DNA from: Neomegalonema sp.
GTDB lineage: Bacteria; Pseudomonadota; Alphaproteobacteria; Rhodobacterales; Rhodobacteraceae
Length of the DNA stretch: 37,551 nucleotides
Assembly: GCA_022760355.1 (NCBI GenBank)
Contig: JALEGB010000095.1
Coordinates: forward strand, 1 to 37,551
Reading direction: 5' to 3'
The notes beneath the pieces are model-generated. The model was not told the origin of the DNA. It did not search any database and saw only the letters and a program-made list of their open reading frames with translations. Below, one piece after another: positions 32,455 through 37,551 of the stretch (positions are counted from its first letter, which is position 1; the number at the start of each line of letters is the position of its first letter). Made by a program: the position numbers and the translations under genes.

Positions 32455-33798
32455 CTAGCCCTGCGCGAGCCGTTCGACGGCGGCGCGGGCTTCTTCAGCG
32501 ATTTGCGGTAGTTCGAACCGCGTGAGCCGCCCGTCACGCACCACCGGCCGGCCCTCGACGAACAGGTCGCGCACGCGGTGAGGCGCGCAGAAGATCAGAG
32601 CGGCGAGGGGGTCCCACGCGCCGCTGGCGGTCGGAGGGTCGATCGGCCAGATTGCGACATCGGCGCGCTTGCCAATGGCGAGCTGGCCGCAGTCCGAGCG
32701 CCCCAACGTTTCGGCCCCGCCGCGTGTGGCGATCTCCAGCGCTTCGCGGGCGCTCATCGCATCCGCCCCGTTGGCTACGCGCTGCAGCAACAGGCTTTGA
32801 CGGGCCTCCAGCAGGAGATGCGCCGCGTCATTTGAAGCGGAGCCGTCAACCCCGAGTCCAACCTTCACGCCAGCATCCCGCATCGCTCGGACCGGCGCGA
32901 CGCCCGAGCCCAGCCGGCAGTTGGAGCAGGGGCAGTGGGCGACGCCGGAGCCGCTGGCGGCGAACAGCGCGATTTCTTGAGCATCCAGCTTCACACAATG
33001 CGCATGCCAGACATCCGGGCCGGTCCAGCCCAGATCTTCGGCGTACTGGCCGGGGCGGCAGCCAAATTTTTCCAGCGAATAGGCGACGTCCTCGTCATTC
33101 TCCGCCAGATGCGTATGCAACATGACCCCTTTGTCCCGCGCCAGCAGCGCGCTGTCGCGCATCAGTTCGCGGCTGACGGAAAAGGGGGAGCACGGGGCCA
33201 GCGCAATTTGCAGCATCGCGCCTTCGTTCGGATCATGGAACGCGTCGATCACGCGGATCGAATCCTCCAGGATGACCGACTCGTTCTGAACCAACGCGTC
33301 CGGCGGCAAACCGCCATCGCTTTCGCCGATGCTCATCGAGCCGCGGGTCGCATGGAACCGCAACCCGACTTCGGCTGCGCCGGCGATGGCGTCGTCCAGC
33401 CGCGCGCCGTTCGGATAGAGATAGAGGTGATCCGAACTCATGCTGCAGCCCGACAGCGCAAGCTCCGCAAGGCCCAACTGCGCTGAGAGGCGAAAGTCCT
33501 CGGGCCGCATCCGCGCCCAGATCGGGTAGAGCGCCCGCAGCCAACCGAAGAGCAGCGCATCCTGCCCGGCGGGCGCCACGCGGGTTAGCGTCTGATAAAG
33601 GTGATGATGTGTGTTCACCAAGCCCGGCGTAACAACGCAGCCGGCGGCGTCGATGACGTCATCGGCGGTTGCCGGCAGCCCGTCGCCGACGGCTTCGATC
33701 TTGCCGTCGCGCGCGAACAGGCCGCCGCCCTCGATTTCTCGGCGCTCCGCATCCATCGTCGCCAAGCAATGCGCGTTTTTGATCAGAAGAGTCGCCAT
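32455..33798 (-). CDS. 8-oxoguanine deaminase-like amidohydrolase
   Basis: The 447-residue protein is a cytosine-deaminase-type amidohydrolase. It has NTHHHLYQTL (metal histidines at 64-66), HTHLAEN, HAHCVKLD and GLGVDGSASND (catalytic aspartate). The distinctive stretch HCPCSNCRLGSGVAPVRAM and ATRGSMSI match characterised 8-oxoguanine deaminases such as the Pseudomonas Pa0142 group, which convert 8-oxoguanine to uric acid. Other substrates such as atrazine-like or guanine compounds use close relatives, so the substrate is inferred. ATG at 33798 has GAGAGGG upstream. It is divergent from a nucleoside-type ABC transporter operon, a context that supports purine salvage. It lies 209 bp upstream of phoX on the same strand. 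Confidence 0.88.
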   Translation of the reverse strand: MATLLIKNAHCLATMDAERREIEGGGLFARDGKIEAVGDGLPATADDVIDAAGCVVTPGLVNTHHHLYQTLTRVAPAGQDALLFGWLRALYPIWARMRPEDFRLSAQLGLAELALSGCSMSSDHLYLYPNGARLDDAIAGAAEVGLRFHATRGSMSIGESDGGLPPDALVQNESVILEDSIRVIDAFHDPNEGAMLQIALAPCSPFSVSRELMRDSALLARDKGVMLHTHLAENDEDVAYSLEKFGCRPGQYAEDLGWTGPDVWHAHCVKLDAQEIALFAASGSGVAHCPCSNCRLGSGVAPVRAMRDAGVKVGLGVDGSASNDAAHLLLEARQSLLLQRVANGADAMSAREALEIATRGGAETLGRSDCGQLAIGKRADVAIWPIDPPTASGAWDPLAALIFCAPHRVRDLFVEGRPVVRDGRLTRFELPQIAEEARAAVERLAQG

Positions 33799-33975
33799 CG
33801 CCCTCTCAGCCTCTATCCTGCCGGCGCCCAGGAAAGCGGCGCCAGCTGCATATTTTTAAGCAGTACTGCCGTTTGCGTTGGCGCCGCAGCAAAAAGTCCG
33901 CCTTGAGCTCGAGAAGACTATTGCGTCTCCGGTTCAGTGCGGCCCTGAATAGGCGTGGTGGTGTTATTCGCGGAA

Positions 33976-34016
33976 CAGGTCCGCCGACGGGCGCGCATTT
34001 GGCCCTGTCGGACCTG
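33976..34016 (+). promoter_or_regulatory. inverted repeat in the leader of the nucleoside transporter operon
   Basis: CAGGTCCG (33976-33983) and CGGACCTG (34009-34016) form an 8-bp perfect stem, which can be extended inward by GACGGG/CCCTGT with a bulge. It lies 32 bp before the ATPase start codon, in the 249-bp spacer shared with the divergent deaminase gene. It could be an operator or a leader structure; no known riboswitch consensus was recognised. Confidence 0.4.
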
Positions 34017-34047
34017 GCGCCTCGACTTGTCCGGAGCATCCTTGCAC

Positions 34048-35613
34048 ATGGCCGCAGATCGCAGCGCCTCAGGCGGCGCGCGCCTTGAGCTTCGCGGAGT
34101 AACGAAAGCGTTCCCAGGCGTTTTGGCCAATGACAAGGTGAGCTTTACCGTTCAGCCCGGTGAAATCCATGCGCTGCTGGGGGAAAATGGCGCCGGTAAA
34201 TCCACCCTGGTTAAGATGATCTATGGCGTGACGCAGCCGGATGCGGGGGAGATCCGCTGGAACGGCGCGCCCGTCGGCGTTTCGAGCCCGCGCGCGGCGA
34301 GGAAGCTCGGCGTCGGAATGGTGTTTCAGCATTTCTCACTGTTTGAGGCGCTGAGCGTGACGGAGAATATCGCGCTGGGGCTGGATGTGAGCATGCGGCC
34401 GGGCAAACTGGCGGCGCGCATCCGCGAGGTATTGGACGCCTATGGCCTGGCGCTCGATCCCTCTCGGATCGTCAGCAGCTTAAGCGTGGGGGAGCGTCAG
34501 CGGATCGAGATTGTCCGGGCCCTGCTGCTGGAGCCGGAGCTGCTGATTATGGATGAGCCAACCTCCGTGCTCACCCCCCAAGAAGCGGCGCAGCTGTTTG
34601 AAACGCTGCGCCAGCTGGCGGCGCGCGGCTGCTCGGTGCTGTACATCTCGCACAAGTTGAAGGAAATCCAGGAGCTGTGCGACGCGGCGACCATCTTGCG
34701 AGGCGGCAAGGTTGTGGCCGAGTGTCAGCCGCGGCGTGAAACGGCGGGATCGATGGCCGAGATGATGATCGGCGCCGGGTTGGCGGCGGTCAAGCGGCCG
34801 AAAGCCCGCGCGTTGGGGGCGGAAAAGCTCGTTGTCGAGGGGCTCTCGACGGCCGGCGAGGGGCTTGCTCTGCAAGATATTTCGTTCCGGGTGCGCGCAG
34901 GCGAGATCCTTGGCGTCGCCGGGGTTGCCGGCAATGGGCAGAATGAGCTGCTGGAAGTTCTGAGCGGCGAGCGTCCGGCGGCGCGCGGATCGGCGCAGCT
35001 GAGCGGCGGCGAGCTGCTGGGGCGATCTCCGAATGCGCGGCGCAAGCTGGGGTTGTGCGCTGCGCCCGAGGAACGGAACGGTCATGCGGCGGTGGGAGAG
35101 TTCTCGCTGGCGGAGAACGCCGCGCTGACCGGGCGGGATCGGCGCAATCTTACCAGCTTCGGGTTGGTGCGCCCCGCGCCGACCCGCGCCTTTGCGGAGG
35201 AGATCATCGCGCGTTTTGACGTGCGGACGACGGGCCCGGGCGCTCTGGCGAGCGCGCTTTCCGGCGGCAATTTGCAGAAGTTCGTGATCGGCCGAGAGAT
35301 CCTGCAGGCGCCCGAAGCCCTGATCGTCGCTCAGCCCACTTGGGGGGTGGATGCGGGCGCGGCGGCCGTGATCCATCAGGCCTTGCTGGATTTGGCCGCG
35401 AAGGGATGCGCGATTGTGTTGATCAGTCAGGACCTTGATGAGCTGCTCGCAATCGTCGATCAGCTCGCGGTGATTAATGAGGGCCGGTTGTCGCCAGCGC
35501 GGGAAACCGGCGCGGTGTCGATTGAAGCGTTGGGGCTGCTGATGGGCGGCGTGCATGGCGCCGAGGATTCTGGCGCTGATGGCGGGGCGGAGGAGGCGGC
35601 TTATGCGGGTTGA
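34048..35613 (+). CDS. nucleoside-type ABC transporter ATP-binding protein (duplicated domain)
   Basis: The 521-residue protein carries two ATPase domains, as in YufO/NupO and RbsA-type transporters. The first has Walker A GENGAGKS near residue 46, signature LSVGERQRIEI, and Walker B LLIMDEPTSVLTP. The second has the degenerate GVAGNGQNELLEVL, LSGGNLQKFVIGREI and LIVAQPTWGVD, in which the usual Asp-Glu pair is absent. It powers uptake of nucleosides or purines across the inner membrane together with the two downstream permeases. ATG at 34048 has GGAG upstream; the longer open frame starts at a poor upstream codon. It overlaps the next gene by 11 bases, and the substrate-binding lipoprotein gene is not in the window. 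Confidence 0.92.
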   Translation: MAADRSASGGARLELRGVTKAFPGVLANDKVSFTVQPGEIHALLGENGAGKSTLVKMIYGVTQPDAGEIRWNGAPVGVSSPRAARKLGVGMVFQHFSLFEALSVTENIALGLDVSMRPGKLAARIREVLDAYGLALDPSRIVSSLSVGERQRIEIVRALLLEPELLIMDEPTSVLTPQEAAQLFETLRQLAARGCSVLYISHKLKEIQELCDAATILRGGKVVAECQPRRETAGSMAEMMIGAGLAAVKRPKARALGAEKLVVEGLSTAGEGLALQDISFRVRAGEILGVAGVAGNGQNELLEVLSGERPAARGSAQLSGGELLGRSPNARRKLGLCAAPEERNGHAAVGEFSLAENAALTGRDRRNLTSFGLVRPAPTRAFAEEIIARFDVRTTGPGALASALSGGNLQKFVIGREILQAPEALIVAQPTWGVDAGAAAVIHQALLDLAAKGCAIVLISQDLDELLAIVDQLAVINEGRLSPARETGAVSIEALGLLMGGVHGAEDSGADGGAEEAAYAG

Positions 35614-36712
35614 GCTGGTCGCGCGGCGGGAGCCCAGCCGGTTGATGTTGTATCTGACGCCGTTGCTGGCCGTCAGCCTGACGGCGCTTGTCGGCGCCGG
35701 CGTGTTTTCGCTGCTGGGCTATGATGGGCCTGGCGCCGCGTTCATGATTTTTGTCCAACCGATCACCAACCCTTCCCTTTGGCCGGATCTGGCTGCGAAG
35801 GCGGCGCCGCTTGTGATCATCGCTGTCGGGCTCGCGATCGGCTTTCGCGCCAATGTCTGGAATATCGGCGCGGAGGGGCAATATGTCGTGGGCGCTCTGG
35901 CCGGAACGGGCGTGGCGCTGGGCACATGGGGCATGCAGGGCGCCTGGATCCTGCCGCTGATGGTGCTGGCGGGCATGCTCGCCGGCGGGCTGTATGCGGG
36001 CGTTCCGGCGTTGCTGCGCACGCGGCTGGGGGTCAGTGAAATTCTGACCAGCCTGATGCTGAACTACGCGGCGATTCAGCTGCTCTACTATCTGATGCGC
36101 GGCCCTTGGAAAGATCCGGAGGGGTACGGATTTCCCGAGACCAGGCAGTTCGACGAAGCTCGGACCGTCCCCAAACTGAGCGATTGGGGGCTTTTGACCG
36201 AGCTTGATCCTGGCGGGGTCGTTCATTTCGGCGCGCCGTTGGCGATTTTGCTGGCGTTGATCGCCTGGTTTGTGATGGCCCGGTCATTGTTTGGTTTTCG
36301 CATACGGGTTAGCGGCGCGGCGCCCAAGGCTGCGCGATATGGCGGCTTCGCCGCGAACCGGACCATTTGGATGTCATTGTTGCTGTCAGGCGGCTTGGCC
36401 GGTTTGGCCGGCGTCCTGCACGCCTCCGGCTCCGTCGGTCAAATGGTGCCGGCGTTCCCGACCGGCTATGGCTTTATGGCGATCATCGTTGCGTTTCTTG
36501 GCCGGTTGCATCCGCTTGGCGTCGCCTTGGCCAGCATCGTCCTGGCGATCACGATCATCGGCGGCGAGGAAGCGCAGGCGAAGCTCGGCATGCCGAACGC
36601 CGCGGCGGGCGTGTTCCAGGCGATGACGCTGTTCTTCTTACTGGCGACCGACGTGTTCGTGAAGAACCGGTTGCGCATCGGCGGCCGGATCAAAACGGGG
36701 GCGTCGGCATGA
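35603..36712 (+). CDS. nucleoside-type ABC transporter permease (YufP-like)
   Basis: The 369-residue integral membrane protein is the first permease of the transporter. It has several hydrophobic helices and the family signatures IAVGLAIGFRANVWNIGAEGQYVVGAL, LGVSEILTSLMLNYAAIQLL and the late VSGAAPKAARYGGFAANRTIWMSLLLSGGLAGLAGVLHASG. It should form the inner-membrane channel with the second permease. ATG at 35603 has GGAGGAGG just upstream and overlaps the ATPase gene's end by 11 bases, so the pair is translationally coupled. The open frame reaches farther upstream, which I regard as a shadow. Confidence 0.92.
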   Translation: MRVELVARREPSRLMLYLTPLLAVSLTALVGAGVFSLLGYDGPGAAFMIFVQPITNPSLWPDLAAKAAPLVIIAVGLAIGFRANVWNIGAEGQYVVGALAGTGVALGTWGMQGAWILPLMVLAGMLAGGLYAGVPALLRTRLGVSEILTSLMLNYAAIQLLYYLMRGPWKDPEGYGFPETRQFDEARTVPKLSDWGLLTELDPGGVVHFGAPLAILLALIAWFVMARSLFGFRIRVSGAAPKAARYGGFAANRTIWMSLLLSGGLAGLAGVLHASGSVGQMVPAFPTGYGFMAIIVAFLGRLHPLGVALASIVLAITIIGGEEAQAKLGMPNAAAGVFQAMTLFFLLATDVFVKNRLRIGGRIKTGASA

Positions 36713-37551
36713 GCGCGGAAGCGGTCACAATTCTGATTTCGATTCTCGTCACCGTTGTTGGCGCAGCGACGCCGATTTTGATCGCCGGCCTGGGCGAGCT
36801 GGTGGTCGAGAAAAGCGGCGTGCTGAATCTCGGGGTGGAGGGGATGATGCTGATGGGCGCCGTCCTGGGGTTCATCGCGACCTTTTCAACCGGCAGCGGC
36901 CTGCTCGGGGTGCTGGCCGCGGCGGCCGCCGGCGCGGGCGCGTCGCTGCTGTTCGCCGTGCTGACCTTGACGTTCAGCTCCAATCAAGTCGCTACTGGGT
37001 TGGCGCTGACGATCTTTGGGTTGGGTCTGTCCTCGCTGATCGGCGCGCCGTTTGTCGGCAAGCCGCTGGCGCCGCTGCCGCCGCTGTTCCCGTCCGCCCT
37101 GGCGGAGCATTGGCTGGGGCGGCTGGTCTTCGGTTATAATGCGCTGGTCTATTTCGCGCTGGCGATGACGGCGGGGATCGCGCTGTTTCTGCGGCGGACC
37201 CGCGCCGGGTTGATCTTGCGCGCTGTTGGCGAAAATGATCATTCCGCCCATTCGATTGGCTATTCGGTGATCGGCGTTCGCTACGCCGCGGTTGCTTTTG
37301 GCGGCGCGATGGCGGGGATCGCGGGGGCGTTCTATTCCTTGGCGGTGACGCCGAGTTGGACCGAAGGGATGACCGCCGGGCGCGGATGGATCGCCCTGGC
37401 GCTGGTCGTGTTTTCCGCCTGGGCGCCGGGCCGACTGTTGCTGGGCGCCGTGCTGTTCGGCGCTATGACGACGCTGGATTTGCACGCGCAGGCGGCCGGC
37501 GTGAAGTTGTTCGCGCCGGAGTTCCTGGCCGCGGCGCCTTATCTCGCCACC
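36709..37551 (+). CDS. nucleoside-type ABC transporter permease, second (3' truncated by the window)
   Basis: The frame starts at ATG 36709, overlapping the first permease's TGA by four bases (ATGA), and stays open to the last base, giving 281 residues of a protein normally about 305 long. Signatures include LVVEKSGVLNLGVEGMMLMGA near residue 31, FSSNQVATGLALTIFG and RAVGENDHSAHSIGY. This is the YufQ/NupQ-type partner of the first permease. The remaining end is outside the window, so its length and any downstream binding-protein gene cannot be seen. Confidence 0.9.
   Translation, partial: MSAEAVTILISILVTVVGAATPILIAGLGELVVEKSGVLNLGVEGMMLMGAVLGFIATFSTGSGLLGVLAAAAAGAGASLLFAVLTLTFSSNQVATGLALTIFGLGLSSLIGAPFVGKPLAPLPPLFPSALAEHWLGRLVFGYNALVYFALAMTAGIALFLRRTRAGLILRAVGENDHSAHSIGYSVIGVRYAAVAFGGAMAGIAGAFYSLAVTPSWTEGMTAGRGWIALALVVFSAWAPGRLLLGAVLFGAMTTLDLHAQAAGVKLFAPEFLAAAPYLAT

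Noticed and set aside
30212-32458. A 748-codon open frame on the plus strand across the phoX region
   Set aside because: It lies entirely opposite the well-supported phoX gene, has no family signature and reflects high-GC third-position codon structure.
34480-35556. A 358-codon minus-strand open frame opposite the ABC ATPase gene
   Set aside because: It is a shadow of a gene with both ATPase domains intact and shows no domain.

Overview
The window is a GC-rich chromosomal segment of an alphaproteobacterium. The evidence is the addA-trxA pair, a long FadE-type acyl-CoA dehydrogenase grouped with thiolase, a fused FadB-like enzyme and a MerR regulator, a PodJ-like amino-terminal motif, a BTLCP-type cysteine protease and TTAACCAT-type CtrA-like motifs. 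A Caulobacterales/Hyphomonadales/Parvularculales-like host is my inference; there is no rRNA or other marker here to prove it. No tRNA, rRNA, CRISPR array, prophage or complete transposase gene was seen.

Layout. (1) 1-6.0 kb, almost all minus strand: a coupled trio of a nucleotide-sugar dehydrogenase-like protein, an NAD-dependent epimerase-like protein and a SAM methyltransferase; then a patatin-like lipase, a Gfo/Idh/MocA oxidoreductase and a small four-helix membrane protein. (2) 6.1-10.8 kb, plus strand: a gamma-glutamylcyclotransferase-like protein, the helicase-nuclease AddA without an adjacent AddB, and thioredoxin. (3) 10.8-21.8 kb, minus strand: a run of nine genes, read from the right as MerR regulator, acyl-CoA dehydrogenase, secreted protein, glutathione S-transferase, second secreted protein, thiolase, FadB-like multifunctional enzyme, YjgN/DUF898 membrane protein and an M48 protease. 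Its core is fatty-acid beta-oxidation under a probable autoregulated MerR promoter. (4) 22.0-25.6 kb: a PodJ-like protein with a C-terminal membrane anchor, then convergent genes for an M48 lipoprotein protease and a BTLCP cysteine protease. (5) 25.9-30.3 kb: a TPR protein, an SDR-like epimerase, a PstS-like periplasmic protein, a 166-bp MITE, a CpxP/Spy-like protein and RbfA. (6) 30.3-37.5 kb: a PhoX phosphatase, an 8-oxoguanine deaminase-like amidohydrolase and, divergent from it, a nucleoside-type ABC transporter (ATPase plus two permeases, the last cut by the window end).

Most genes are recognisable housekeeping or accessory metabolism. The items most worth a second look are: a MITE with 22-bp terminal inverted repeats flanked by TA, plus a single diverged copy of its end whose first base completes the stop codon of the PodJ-like gene; a sugar-dehydrogenase-like enzyme whose catalytic cysteine is replaced by asparagine, next to an epimerase whose YxxxK pair is replaced by HxxxH; a MerR gene with a stretched 19-20 bp promoter spacer, almost no leader and an ambiguous start; and two probable secreted paralogues flanking a GST gene inside the beta-oxidation cluster.

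Several starts given here were moved from the longest open frame to the codon with a ribosome binding site and family-like N-terminus.
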